A stretch of 64,000 nucleotides of DNA from Numida meleagris (taxonomy: Eukaryota; Chordata; Aves; Galliformes; Numididae): contig NC_034411.1 in assembly GCF_002078875.1 (NCBI RefSeq), positions 54,840,486 to 54,904,485 of the forward strand, given 5' to 3'. The position numbers were made by a program, and so were the translations under genes. Each line of letters starts with the position of its first letter. The first letter of the stretch is position 1. Below, piece after piece: positions 28,401 through 37,708 of the stretch. The notes below the pieces were generated by a model. The model did not search any database and was not told the DNA's origin. It saw only the letters and a list, made by a program, of their open reading frames with translations.

Positions 28401-29388
28401 AAAAAGAAGATTTAAAAGTTTGGTCTGATAATTGCTTTTTAATGAAAACCATAATCACTGGAAGATTAAAAGTGTAATCGCTAAACAAACGGTTGGAGTT
28501 TTGGTCTGTTTTGATGAAGACAGTAAATAACTTTTGTTTTAGAAGCTAAATAGAGCAATCTGTGCAGTACACAGGGACACATCTAATCTGCCTGTGTCCG
28601 AACAGGCATTAGCACAACATCAAAACAATCCTACAGGGCTCAAGACGAAGAGCTCTCTGATTTGTGTTTTTATTATTTATTCACATACTGGCTAATTGGC
28701 TATGTTTAGCATAAAGAATTCATCAGGTGAAAAAAAGCCCAACCCAGTATCTCCTTTTTTTAAATTTACCCTCCTTTACTTACAACAGTGGCAAAATAAT
28801 TTAAACAAAATGAGGTTAAGATTATTTTTAACAGATGTTCACTGCTGGCCTGACCCAAAATCTATTGACGTCAATGAGAAGACTCCATGGGGCTTTGGAT
28901 TGGGTTCTAATTGTTGGAAAAATTAATGTTATTGTAAACCACTGGTCAGTGCTGTCACATGCTCCCCATCTGTGCCAATTCTATATGACCGGATAAGAGA
29001 CTCGCATAAATCTGTTCTAACTGTTGGCTAAGAGGCTAAAGGACATCGGGGTTTATCTTTTTAATTCTGAAGCAACCCCCACTCTTCCCAGCACACCCCA
29101 CGGCACTGCTGTATTTACTTGACATGCTCTGCACTGTGGACACTATTCATATAATTACATTTCAGTCATATATTACATGGGAATAATAGAATTATTAATG
29201 CCGACTGCATGAAGACAGCTGGACTACAGATATATATGAGTTCATTTACTTTCTATACTGACTAAAAAAAATAAATTCAGATCCAAAAGAAAGGTTGCAC
29301 TTACTGTTAAGAAGACGGAAGTCTATGAATGGGTAGGAGCCACGGCGCTCGGAGAGAACCCCTGTCTGACCTCTCACCCGTGCATCTC
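1374..29388 (-). CDS. PDE7B: PDE7B, cAMP-specific phosphodiesterase 7B, partial gene of nine exons
   Basis: This gene encodes a class I cyclic nucleotide phosphodiesterase that hydrolyses cAMP to AMP and so ends cAMP/PKA signalling; in mammals PDE7B is a high-affinity, rolipram-insensitive enzyme prominent in striatum. Nine exons (here A to I, in transcription order) join in frame: 29388-29305, 18036-17885, 15079-15016, 13007-12912, 11300-11200, 9550-9419, 5664-5573, 3589-3445 and 1470-1374. All introns are GT-AG and the exons total 963 nt (321 codons), against about 450 residues in the mammalian protein as I recall it. The catalytic motifs [19 protein letters not shown] and KCADICNP are all present. 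Paralogue-specific residues ([34 protein letters not shown]) match PDE7B rather than PDE7A. Missing are the first coding exon(s), about 28 residues, and the C-terminal exon(s), about 100 residues, which must lie left of position 1. No in-frame stop or frameshift was seen, so it looks functional. Confidence 0.96.
1471..3444 (-). other. PDE7B intron between exons H and I
   Basis: This is a 1974 bp GT-AG intron. It has a T-rich tract near 2361-2372 and no repeat or coding region that I recognise. Confidence 0.85.
3445..3589 (-). CDS. PDE7B: PDE7B exon H
   Basis: This exon is 145 nt: one base completing Thr, then 48 codons. It includes [20 protein letters not shown], then [10 protein letters not shown], and ends [17 protein letters not shown] separates PDE7B from PDE7A, which has Ser and Tyr at two of these positions. 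The acceptor is TTAATTGCAG and the donor is CTTCAG followed by GTAACTTT. Confidence 0.97.
4120..4127. repeat. Left target-site duplication of the hAT composite
   Basis: GCCTACTC sits directly before the CAG that opens the element and is repeated exactly at 5472-5479. Eight bases is the standard hAT duplication length. Confidence 0.75.
4290..4760 (+). pseudogene. hAT transposase C-terminal fragment, broken
   Basis: Three forward-frame segments read as the C-terminal half of a Charlie/GTF2IRD2-type hAT transposase: LIKEFQNRL (around 4375-4400), [11 protein letters not shown] (from 4478), and [11 protein letters not shown] (4599-4631) followed, after a TGA at 4632-4634, by [20 protein letters not shown] and then [12 protein letters not shown]. 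The last part is the hAT dimerisation region. Frame changes between segments and several stops mean no protein could be made. Family assignment comes from motif recognition only. Confidence 0.8.
4873..5407 (+). mobile_element. Internally deleted Galluhop-type mariner nested in the hAT element
   Basis: The left terminal repeat TGAGGGTTGCTCTGAAAGTA and the reverse complement of the right end (CAAAAGTTGCTCCAAAAGTA) match well. TA dinucleotides flank the element at 4871-4872 and 5408-5409, the mariner target. It is 535 bp, against 1317 bp for the copy at 15595-16911. Sequence resembling 15900-15920 is joined directly to sequence resembling 16697 onward, so most of the transposase is missing. Confidence 0.9.
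5472..5479. repeat. Right target-site duplication of the hAT composite
   Basis: This is the second copy of GCCTACTC, directly after the right end of the element; see 4120-4127. Confidence 0.75.
5573..5664 (-). CDS. PDE7B: PDE7B exon G (ENHHW motif)
   Basis: This exon is 92 nt, 30 codons plus two bases. It reads [20 protein letters not shown] and then [10 protein letters not shown], leaving phase 2 within a Thr codon. The ENHH motif is conserved across PDE catalytic domains. The acceptor is TTCCTGCCAG and the donor is GTGAC followed by GTAAGTG. Confidence 0.97.
8945..8972. repeat. Perfect 11-bp inverted repeat with 6-base loop
   Basis: The arms are TCATTGATGGT and ACCATCAATGA with loop CATTGA. 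A partly overlapping alternative pairing uses TTGATGGGTTCA at 8936. It is intronic and its function is unknown. Confidence 0.8.
9225..9248. repeat. Poly-T tract
   Basis: This is a T homopolymer interrupted by one C. On the PDE7B strand it is an A-rich tract. Confidence 0.9.
9419..9550 (-). CDS. PDE7B: PDE7B exon F (HDVDHPG catalytic signature)
   Basis: This exon is 132 nt, exactly 44 codons, phase 0 at both ends. It contains [20 protein letters not shown], then [12 protein letters not shown], the PROSITE-type PDE signature with the His-Asp metal ligands, then [24 protein letters not shown] is PDE7B-like; PDE7A has Thr and Leu at two of these positions. The Lys in KTKHH replaces the Asn I recall from mammalian PDE7A and PDE7B. 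The acceptor is TGTGATTCAG and the donor is TACCAG followed by GTAAAAGC. Confidence 0.97.
10525..10845 (+). mobile_element. CR1 LINE 3' fragment
   Basis: This fragment contains AGTGACAGGACAAGGGGAAA, AGGAAGAAATTCTTTACTGT, GGCCAGGCTGGATGGGGC and GGTCCCTTCGAACCCAAACC, and ends in the CR1 terminal octamer pair ATTCTATGATTCTATGATT. It is 5' truncated and antisense to PDE7B. Its partner in opposite orientation is at 14150-14604. Confidence 0.95.
11109..11135. repeat. Poly-T tract
   Basis: Two T runs are separated by AAAG. On the transcribed strand of PDE7B this is an A-rich tract just upstream of the intron E-F boundary region. Confidence 0.9.
11200..11300 (-). CDS. PDE7B: PDE7B exon E (YHNAVHA metal-binding motif)
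   Basis: This exon is 101 nt: two bases completing Val, then 33 codons including [20 protein letters not shown] and ending YLREPK. It carries the YHNxxHA signature: the first His is the general acid of class I PDEs and the second is a metal ligand. The acceptor is TTTGTTTCCCAG and the donor is CCCAAG followed by GTAAGG, leaving phase 0. Confidence 0.97.
11301..12911 (-). other. PDE7B intron between exons D and E
   Basis: This is a 1611 bp GT-AG intron with no repeat or exon that I recognise. Confidence 0.82.
12912..13007 (-). CDS. PDE7B: PDE7B exon D
   Basis: This exon is 96 nt: two bases, 31 codons, one base. It reads [20 protein letters not shown] and then [11 protein letters not shown], the helical region before the first metal-binding histidine. 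The acceptor is CTTTTAG before GAAACAG and the donor is TTTTTAG followed by GTAAGTGC. CR1 copies in opposite orientation lie beyond exons D and E on each side (10525-10845 plus, 14150-14604 minus). Confidence 0.95.
13008..15015 (-). other. PDE7B intron between exons C and D
   Basis: This is a 2008 bp GT-AG intron holding a CR1 fragment (14150-14604), a short A tract near 13720-13732 and a small ATCAACTAT repetition near 13614-13653. Confidence 0.88.
14150..14604 (-). mobile_element. CR1 LINE 3' fragment
   Basis: Read on the plus strand it begins with the reversed CR1 tail TTCATAGAATCATTAAGGTT, passes through CCACCTCCCTGTGCAGCCCA and TTCCCTCTAGTCCTATCACT, and ends near the remnant of the reverse-transcriptase C-terminus (GGACATGCTCCAG). 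It is in PDE7B sense orientation. Confidence 0.95.
15016..15079 (-). CDS. PDE7B: PDE7B exon C
   Basis: This exon is 64 nt, 21 codons plus one base, reading [20 protein letters not shown] and then N. The segment is the WDFDIF helix at the start of the PDE catalytic domain. The acceptor is TTTTTCTAG before CATATG and the donor is AATG followed by GTAAGC. It enters in phase 0 and leaves in phase 1. Confidence 0.96.
15279..15594 (-). mobile_element. CR1 LINE fragment interrupted by a mariner
   Basis: The plus strand reads AGAATCACCAAGGTTGGAAA, the reversed 3' end, through CTTGAACACCTCCAGGGACA and TTGAACAGGACAGGCTCCAA. It stops abruptly at the TA where the mariner begins. On the minus strand residues such as [13 protein letters not shown] and RLDIRKNF are the CR1 ORF2 C-terminus. 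ACACCACTTG at about 16920 may be the CR1 resuming beyond the mariner. Confidence 0.93.
15595..16911 (+). mobile_element. Near full-length Galluhop-type mariner
   Basis: The element is about 1317 bp. The right end ends AGAGCAACCTATG with a TA at 16912-16913; its reverse complement matches the mariner end at 4873. The left end is worn (CCAACTTGGAAAGTAATGCC) but abuts a TA at 15593-15594. It carries a decayed transposase (15722-16762). It has landed in a CR1, so it is younger than that CR1. Confidence 0.92.
15722..16762 (+). pseudogene. Mariner transposase relic
   Basis: The reading frame is broken by several stops and frameshifts. The first catalytic region reads [11 protein letters not shown] (Asp codon 16234-16236). 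The second reads [12 protein letters not shown], where most mariners have HDN, so the catalytic slot holds Asn with Asp one residue later. The third reads [10 protein letters not shown] (Asp codon 16610-16612), 33 residues after the Asn slot, near the D34D spacing. The longest open piece is 16352-16762 (136 codons). It is not functional. Confidence 0.85.
17125..17173 (-). mobile_element. Short CR1 3' end
   Basis: ATCATAGAATGGCTTGGGTT followed by GGAAGGGACCTCAAGGATCA is the reversed CR1 terminus. Only about 49 bp remain. Confidence 0.85.
17885..18036 (-). CDS. PDE7B: PDE7B exon B (linker to start of catalytic domain)
   Basis: This exon is 152 nt: two bases completing Asn, then 50 codons. It includes [20 protein letters not shown] and ends [11 protein letters not shown]. 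The basic KKKVKR stretch lies just before the catalytic fold. The acceptor is TTTTTGTAG and the donor is AGG followed by GTAAGA, leaving phase 0. The first residues (NNTALS) differ from the mammalian NSTTYS as I recall it, while the rest is nearly unchanged. Confidence 0.96.
18913..18948. repeat. A-rich purine tract
   Basis: Long A runs are broken only by single or double G. It could be an old retroposon tail, but I recognise no element body next to it. Confidence 0.85.
24921..25410 (+). mobile_element. Deleted hAT/mariner composite, second copy
   Basis: The left end CAGGCGTGCCCAGCCCATGT through CGCCATCATGGCAGTGG aligns with 4128-4220. The right end GCCCAGGCAAGCCCAAAGGT followed by TGGACAGCCATGCCT aligns with the end of the first copy. 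Between them is the right part of a mariner (about 25022-25337). The hAT transposase and the mariner left half are deleted. I find no convincing 8-bp target duplication. Confidence 0.85.
25022..25337 (+). mobile_element. Mariner remnant inside the second hAT composite
   Basis: It begins near TGGCATTCA and continues GAATGTTGATGGAGACTGAA, AGGTCACCTCCACC and GGAGGCATTACTTTTGGAG, then a TA at 25338-25339. It carries the same internal deletion as the mariner at 4873-5407 (a CAGCAGTGG segment joined to the GGTCACCTCC segment). Confidence 0.88.
26491..26680 (+). mobile_element. CR1 LINE 3' fragment
   Basis: This fragment contains CCCCATCCCTGGAGGGGCTC, AAGGCCAGGCTGCATGGGGC, TCTTCCAGCCTAAGCCATTC and a degraded TATGATTTTATGA end. 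A small interruption (around 26615-26638) separates the last two blocks. Confidence 0.9.
29305..29388 (-). CDS. PDE7B: PDE7B exon A (N-terminal region)
   Basis: This is the most upstream exon I can recognise. It is 84 nt: two bases completing a Gly codon, 27 codons, and one base of the next codon. It reads [20 protein letters not shown] followed by IDFRLLN, the N-terminal stretch before the catalytic domain. The acceptor is TTTTGCAG before GAGATG and the donor is AACA followed by GTAAGTGC. It enters in phase 1, so the missing upstream exon must end with the first base of a Gly codon, as expected from the mammalian CMLG junction. Confidence 0.95.
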
Positions 29389-31879
29389 CTGCAAAACACA
29401 AAATCCCCCGAGACATTAGAAGGGGCAGCTGCCTTTCTCTGCTGTTCAGAACCAGATCTATTTTCTATTCAACATGACGTTACACTCCTCCAGAGGGAAA
29501 ACTAAGGTCCAAGAAAATCATCTCCATGACATCCCTGGGTAACTGAGTAAAGCAGTACAGCTGATCCTCTTATCAGAAAAAGGCACAAGAAAAAACGTGT
29601 TCTTCCCATTGAGCCACTTCCTGCTCAGTAAGAACACTCTTGGTGCATCAGGAGTACAGTGGACGTCTCATTTGTTTTGTCCAAACAAGTGAGTTGAATT
29701 CTCACTGTCACAGCATCACACATGAAGGGCTCGGCCTTGGACTGGGCTCACTGTCCAGCAGACCTCCAAAGCTGTGGGACTGGCCTCAAAACCATGAGAC
29801 GATGAAAAAAGCCCAAAACCAAAATACGAGGGTTGTCTTTTTGTTTGTCTTGTTTTTCTTTCTGCTGCTCTTGAGCACTCTGGAAAACGTCAGCCGCCTT
29901 CACCTCTAACACAGAAGCTGCTTTATTTAACTGAAATGTGACGTTCTCAAATCAGCGTTATTCCACAGCTTTAGAAAGTGTATTTAGGAATTACAAAGTG
30001 ACAATATAATAGTAAGAATTGGTATCCCCGTGTAACTCACATTTATTAGTATCTGGCTTGCCGTGCAACACTAATGAAAAGGGCAAAACTCATTTGAGAT
30101 GAAAAATGCTACTCAGCATGTACAAGAATTACAAAATCGTTTTCAAAGTAGATAGAAAGTGGACAGCTTTTTAAAACTATGGAAATGTGAAAATTATATA
30201 TTATACTGAAACTTCCCCACTTCCGCGTGGGAAAATCCCAAGAACAAGATCTTAAATATTTGTAAAGAAGATTAAGTTTTGAGATTTTAGAGGCTTGGGT
30301 TAGAGTATTCTAGCCCTTTGCAACACCAGCTCCTCCTCTGCAGGAGCACAGGCCATCATGCTTAAAACATACCCACTGTACTTCCAGAGACAGCTTGCTG
30401 AAGGCCTCTCAGAGTTCAGAGTACAATTATGAATTATTAGTTATTTTGAATTGCGCTTCCTCTGGGGATCTGAACACAGCATCTGACTAATCTAAACAAA
30501 AGTTATTGAAGAATTTGGCTGCTAGTGCTAGCTTCTACTGATTATGTTTAAAAACAAGAAAACATTTTCCAGCATGAAAGAAGGATCTAGTTAGATGCTG
30601 TTATTTTTTCTATCTAATGTTCTCTTAAAATGTGCTTGCAATTATGTTTAAGGGAAGAAAGCCAAGCAGAATGATTAAGTTGACTATCTGAGGGGGAAAA
30701 ACATCTTCCATGCCCTCTAGGGGTCCTTAGAGGCACGAAAGACACAGGAACATGCACTCAAATTAAGAATATTTCAAACACAGTCACTTTAGATTATAAA
30801 TATGAATCTTTACTTTCATCTGTTTTGTATCCAATGACAGAACATGTGTTCCTTGTGCCCAGCTGCCAACCCACAGCTCCCCCGCTGGCTCCAAGGAGCC
30901 AGCCTCAAGCTAACTGAGCTGCCCTTGACCCCACTCACCCTTTTGGATGGCAGCAGGGGCAAACCTCTGCCTGCCGCTCAGCTGTGGCAGCTCAGAGGTG
31001 TGCAGTTTCAAGTCATGCGCAACAGCGGTAACTGAGGTACACGAACCTATTCCCTTCTCTTAAAGACCAGATGGGTGGAGTAAATAGTTTGTAAAACACT
31101 GAGGCAGCATTCATCAGCACCCATGAGTCAGAGCTCCCCAGCCAGCACCCTCACCTAAAACCATTGCTCACTGCCACAGTGAGACCCCTTCGACTGGCTG
31201 ACTCATGCAGAAAGGTAACAATGGCGAGCATAGGGTACACAGTACATGAACAAAACAAACAAAAAAGGCAGACAGGCTGAAGCCTGCCACTAACACAGCT
31301 ATCAGCAAATTAAGAACGAGTTTAAGCTCAAAGCATGCCTTAATTGAGGCCTTTGTTTTCCTGTATGCATCAATGAATTAACAGGAAACTGCAAATAACC
31401 TCCTGCATTAACAGACTGGGAAACATAACTCCTGAGTGACTCAACAAATACTTTGAAAGGAAAGAGAGAAATTCAAACTCCAAAAACAAAACAACAACAA
31501 CAACAAAAACCCAAAAACCCAAAGACATACAATAGAGTAAACCCCAAAAGAATGATTTTCTCTCTGAACATGAAAGAACAAATTTATCAGATCAAAAGGT
31601 ATACCACAGTACTGGAAAATAACAAAATCATACAGGGTTACAAATGGAAACTCTCAACAGTATGATACCAAATTTTGATGAAGAGACTGCTGTAGGTAGG
31701 GAGACAACTCAAATACAGAAGAAAACACAACATGAGCTTGCCAAAGGTAGACCAAAATCAGATAAAGCCTGATATTGAATTACCTCAAATAAAATAGCTG
31801 TTAGACTGGAAAAAAAAAAACAACAACATTATAGTGTATTTCAACCATATGGACTTCATCAAACGTATGAGAGAAGGCA

Positions 31880-32090
31880 AGAGATGAGTACAAAAATTTT
31901 AAGTTGGAAAAAGACTAAAGGCAAGAAGATAACAAGGTGCACTGAAAGGAAACTTCTGCTTGTGAACAATAACTACACGGTCTTTAAAAGATTCATACTG
32001 GGAATGGTCTTTTTTTAATTAATGATCTTGGCATAGAAGCAGGAGAGCTAGTGAAATCTGATGATAATGCAAAGCTGGGAACACACAGGC
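31880..32090 (+). repeat. Possible diverged CR1/L2-like LINE segment
   Basis: The plus strand near 32018-32085 can be read as a worn version of the 'ND-l-..DD-KLG' region common in CR1-type reverse transcriptases (TTAATGATCTTGGCATAGAA, then GATGATAATGCAAAGCTGGG). The match is short and could be chance. Confidence 0.4.
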
Positions 32091-35000
32091 ATATACAGCT
32101 ACAGCTATTTTAAACAAACTTCACTGCTACTGTGATCTTCTTCGCCGTAACTGCTCTACGGCCCAGATGCCTGCAGCTTCCACTTCAATTTTACCAGCAG
32201 TACAGCTTCTTCTCACAGTGCTGTTGATGTCTCCTATGGAACGAAAGCCTTGCTAACTCAAGAATATATACACAATTCAGGAAAGGTAATTCCAACAGAG
32301 TCAGAGGCGACAGAGGTGTTGATTCCATTAGACAAAACACCTAATGGAAGCTCGTCTGAAATAGCGTGCCTGAAAAAGCTCAATTCCTCCTGGAAAAAGG
32401 GTAGAGGGGGAACTCTAGAATGATGGTCAGGGCACCAGAGAACCATTTCATAAAGAAAAATCATCCTGCAGTAATATCCATTGCCGATAAGCAGCAGAAT
32501 AAAAAAATAACCATTTCGGTCATCAGAGGAATTTGATACTGAAGGAAGTAATAAGCACAATGCAAGCAACTGATGGGAAGGTCTTATTAAATGCTGAAAC
32601 AATACCTGAAATTGGTAAGGAATATGCATAATAATGAATAAACTTCAAGTTAAGAACACGTGAATGAGTTTGAACCAGCAAACTTGGGGACCTGAAGTCA
32701 TGGAAAATTACTGATGCAATCAGTATAAACTATTTGTACCATTTTACATTCTTATTATTTTTTTCAGACAATAAAAGCTTGGATTCTGTCTAGCACTATT
32801 GTAATCTATATGCAGAATAAATCTGCATTCCCCCTAACTCAGTAAAACCCACTAAAACCCTTATATTCCAGGATCGTTAACTATGCCCTCAGGAAAGGCA
32901 AGTTTCTGATGAGTCAAAGATGTTATCCAGTAGCTTTACCTCATCAATCTGTTATTTCAGAATACTTTGCCAGGTGCCACCTAGTCTGTTCCTACATCAG
33001 AGGATTAGTTAGGAAGTGGTGGTGAGCTATATCAATCACACCTGCCTTCCTCTACTCTTTATTGGCGCTCCAATTTGGAAAACCTTTATATTCTTCTCTA
33101 TTACTTTTAATTACATGTAAGTACACTGAACAGAGATACTAAAAATAGGGATTGCACCAGATTTGCACCATACCACATGATTTTTAATTTCCAAAAGGCA
33201 AGGGTCTTTAATGGCAACACATCAGTCTCCTTCCCATTGACAGAAGGCTTTGAGGGGACTTTCATCAGCCCCAGAAGGTCTTCACATGTCTTTACTCTCC
33301 ACCTTAAAATTAAGCTAAGCAATTGTTCTGACAATTTATACAATTAGCAGCTTTAGATAAATAATCCTTTTTGGAGCAAAAGGAAGGATTCTGTGGAAGC
33401 AGGGCAGGAAATTTTGACAGCTCATTGTGTTCCCAAGAGAAACAAACAGAGCAAAGGGAAACGGCAAGGGTACAGGTCCTCCCTGGCTCCTTTGGGCTGA
33501 AGATGCGTGGCTGGAACGTTCACAGTCACAGGGACAAGGAGCTGCACCCTTGCTTCTGCCAAGCCACTAGGACAGCTTCCAGCAAAGACATCTCCGAGCG
33601 GTCAAAGCACACTTTAATTTTACTTTGTCCTCATTGCAACAAGCAGACAAGAATACAAAGCAAACAAATCAAAGAAAGCTGTGTTAGGTAACAGGAGCCT
33701 GTGTGGACGTGAACAGTGTCAGCTGTGTAGCTGACAACATATGACTGACATGCACAGCAGCTTCAGTCATGGGAAACTCAAGTGTGGCAAGAGCCAGGGT
33801 GCTATGGCAGCCATATGGCAGCACAGCTTCAGGTGGCAGAAGGGTTAAGAGAAGAACGAGGTGGCCCTGAGCTGCCTCATACATTTGGTGCAGCCATCTG
33901 CACTGAAGAAAACAACTTCTCCAAGGCTTGCCTGAAATGATGAGGGATTCAGTTTCTCTGAGTGAACACAACAAATTAGGAGAGAAAACAGGGCCATGGC
34001 TAGGACAAAACATCCAAGCAGCCTCATGCAGCAGAAGTCAGGACGAGCCATCTAATTATTGATTTTATTTAGTGTACAGCTCCATGTGGTAAGTCAGAAT
34101 ACCACAGTGAATTCACAGGAGGTTACAAGTACTTATTCCAGTCAGATTTTTCTAAATTTTCATCCAAATATTTCTCAAGCTGACTGTTTTAGGACACATC
34201 CAGCAGTTGCTGAGTGCTTTCCATGGAAAACAGAGGGGCAGTAACAAGGCTTCTAGTGTATGGAATTCCTGGCTTCAGTTATATAAAAGACTTTGGATTT
34301 CTCAGGTGGGGGAAGATGAGTCGATGATGTTTAAAACATTATTCTTTTGGGTAAAGGGAGGCAAGCTCAGACTGAAAGATGAAGAACAGGTAGCAGAATT
34401 GCTGGAATTATTTTTAATTTGAAATCACTTAATGCTTGTTCCTAATGATTTGTATTTGTACTTGTTTTGATTATTTTCCTTCTGTTCTCCCAGTGTTATA
34501 AGGATCACAGCTGTAAATTCCTGCCAGCAGAAAGGACTTTATGCTGATTGCCTCATGTGCGTAAGATCTGAAGTGAACAAGAAAGTTTCCTCTGAGCAGA
34601 CACAGAGATTGACATCAAGTCTTAGGAACACGGGACAACTCCTTTCCAGTGGGAGAAGCCCAGGGAGCCACCTCACTTCACCCACTTGAGAGCACCAAAG
34701 TTTTATGTATATTTTGAGCTACAACTATTATTTATTTTTACTAGTTGAGTTTCAGCTTTCAAAATTCCATCTCCACACCAGCAACTCTTGAAGATGTCTA
34801 TATCCCTCATCCTCTGCTTTCTTACAGATCTATATTCAGAGTGAATTGTGGTTGCTAAGCTCAACATAAACTACTGCCACTGCCTGACTGTAGCAGGCAA
34901 CCATAACTTCTGTTCTCCTTTACTAAACAAAGTCTGTACAACTGCTGTATCTTAATTTCTTAATATTATCAGGCCTACTTGGGCCAGTCTGGATACATGC

Positions 35001-37670
35001 TGGAACAGAAGCTGTCAATCTGCTTGTAAAATCCTCCTCAATACTGATGGTCTCCTGATATGATCACTTATGACATGATGCATAGCTAGGGGAAGACACT
35101 AAGATCCATAGACATGCTTTGAACACTTGTCTACTTTGGCAAATGGACATCTAAAGTAAACGTAGCTAAATGTTAATTTTACAGACACTCTTGAATCCTT
35201 CCTCGAAGTGTATCACATCACACCAGACAACCTGGGAGATTTTGAACTGAATGGTCTCAAGGCAAAACTATTTCAGCATGCAGAATTTGAATGAAAATCC
35301 AAGGGATGAAAAAGCTGCCACAGAGAGCCAGGTAAGAGCAGTCAGTGCCCATACCCATGTCCTCTTCCCACACCTGTTTACTCTTGCATGAGCAAACCCA
35401 GAGCCTCCAGAAGTAAGCAGCTGCATCCAACCAAACAATGGTCAGAGCTGACTACAACAAATAATCAATCCTTCATGTTCTAAAGAAGGTAACTTTCCAA
35501 AATGTCAGTAACTTATATTGCACTGGAAGTGCTTTCAATTGTTTGAGCTTAGTAATGCACTGTGAATTATTGCCTTAAGGTCAGATGCATTTCATGTAAC
35601 CTCAGGTGTAAGTGAGGGGAGAATAGGTACCTCCACCCAGTGACTAACACTTAACAGACTGGTTGCCTTTCACAGCTGCATGTTTTTGGTTTTTACTGCA
35701 GCAAGTTTAAGTCACGCTGCTCCTAAATTAGGCACCATGGCTATGAACACAGCACAATGTGGGGAAAATCCCAGGCTTTGTCCATGAGGACTGCTTTCAG
35801 CCAGTCAGGACCACACCAAACTTATCTGCAAGCACATTTTAAACTGCAATTAGCCCTGTGACTGATAGTACTTATTTTGTAATAAATACCAATAGGCACG
35901 CAACTTCAGCTCCTACCAGTGTGTGAGGGCACACCCTCAAGTACATACAGTGTAGTCTCATCCCTATAGCACTATCCCACAGCTCCATTAAAGCGAAACA
36001 CTTGCTGTGCAATAGTAATTGGGCTACAGTTCTCTATGAAAAGAAACAATTAAATTCTAATTAATACCTACTTAATTCTAGCCTCAAATAAAAAAAAAGT
36101 TTTATACAGAAGTTCACAGAAAGTGCCATAGAACACAAAGACAGAAAGGGAGCATAAGAAAATGGGTAAATTACATAGACTGCTTACTCATACGCAACCT
36201 TTTTTATTTTTGGAGACATCAAAAACTGAGATATTGGAGTTGCCAACAGGAATTTTGCAAAACTTCAGCCAACAGCCTTTGTATGCAAAGGAATGACAGA
36301 CACTGGTACTTAGTAGCAAGGAACGGGGTTACAGAACTAAAAGCAGAAGGCATGTCTTGGAAAAAAGAACGTAGCGAGAAGGCACAGAGACTTGTGTAAA
36401 TGCAGAAGGCAGAAATCATCCATCTCCACCTCCATACCTGAAGGAGACAGCATAGACAATCGTGGTAAACATTTTGTTTTCTGCTATATTACAACCGTCT
36501 AGCATTACTATCTAAAGGGCTGAATACACTACTGAAAGCTGAAAATAAAAGCCTGGTAGAACGGAAAGCTAGGAGGAGATTCTGTTTTCTTTCCTGAGCG
36601 ATCCATTTATAATTCCCATTCTCACCTGCAGCTTGCAGCACTCACAAGCAGCAGCACAGCACTAAAAGCATCCCTAGAGTCTCAGTGCTGCCATGGTCCC
36701 ACATTGCAGCAGCACTCTGAGCAGTAACAGAGGTCCCAGAGCACTTTGCTGGATCAAGAAACCAGTGCTTCATTTCTAGCACTAGTGCTAAGTACCACCT
36801 GTTTCTGTTTTGAAGTTTTGATACTGCATTATTATTGGGGCTTCAGTCTTTTCTGTGCCCAAACATGGATCACTGACTTTCCGGGGAAAGAGAATATTAA
36901 TATAGATACAGCACTGAACTATCTAGACAATTCTCACCTTCCTGAGTTGTTAGATGGCTTGCAAATTACTGCATGGTACAGGATGGAAACTACGTTAGCA
37001 GAATCAAGTATTTCTATCAGTATCATTCCTACTGCACCAGAGTAGGTCCCTGCTGGAAAGTGGCAAAACTTACTGGTCTTCTCACATACAAAATTAAATC
37101 TAAAATAATACCTTAAAATCTAAAGGGTACATTTTGAAATGTTAAGAGCTGTAATAAAGGTAATAACAACAGCTATAACATGTTCTTAGCAACAGGTAGG
37201 CTGCACTACCATGGCAACATTGAAGATAATACCTTACTGTCATGGTATTCTCATCCCTCTCCCAAATAAATTGTAGCAAAAAGAGAAACACATTATTAAT
37301 TATTTAAATTGTACTTCTTGGACTGCAGTCTTCTGCCAAAATTGAAACTACTAAAATAAACATGCATTGAATAACAAACTTCTACGATTTGCATACTTTC
37401 AATCCTCTATACACAATTTTGGCACAATAGGTTAAGAAGTATAATATAATGACTTTCTTTCTGCATAAAGGAAAAATTACAAGGAATTTGTATTTTGTCT
37501 AAGATCAATGCCAAAAACAAATCTATAGTTCAAATCTATATTTGAAGTGCATTAGGTCAAGGTACTTCCATTTCCAGTGCCCAAAACATACAATTTTCTT
37601 CACTCAAAGATACACTCAGACTCTAAGCCATCCAAACTATAAGTCATTTTCTTACCTGTAATAATGTTCT

Positions 37671-37708
37671 AGAGACGGCTGCACTTTCAGAGACGGCTTT
37701 TGCACTTA
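37671..37708. repeat. Imperfect tandem duplication of about 18-20 bp
   Basis: AGAGACGGCTGCACTT at 37671 is followed by AGAGACGGCTTTTGCACTT at 37689. The block lies between two good minus-strand splice-donor motifs (exon ends at 37710 and 37656). Confidence 0.8.

Larger units (their letters stand above)
18037..29304 (-). other. PDE7B intron between exons A and B
   Basis: This is an 11268 bp GT-AG intron. It contains a purine-rich tract (18913-18948), a hAT/mariner composite (24921-25410) and a CR1 tail (26491-26680). I see no further exon; the frames of 60-106 residues in it are low in complexity and unlike any family I know. Confidence 0.8.
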
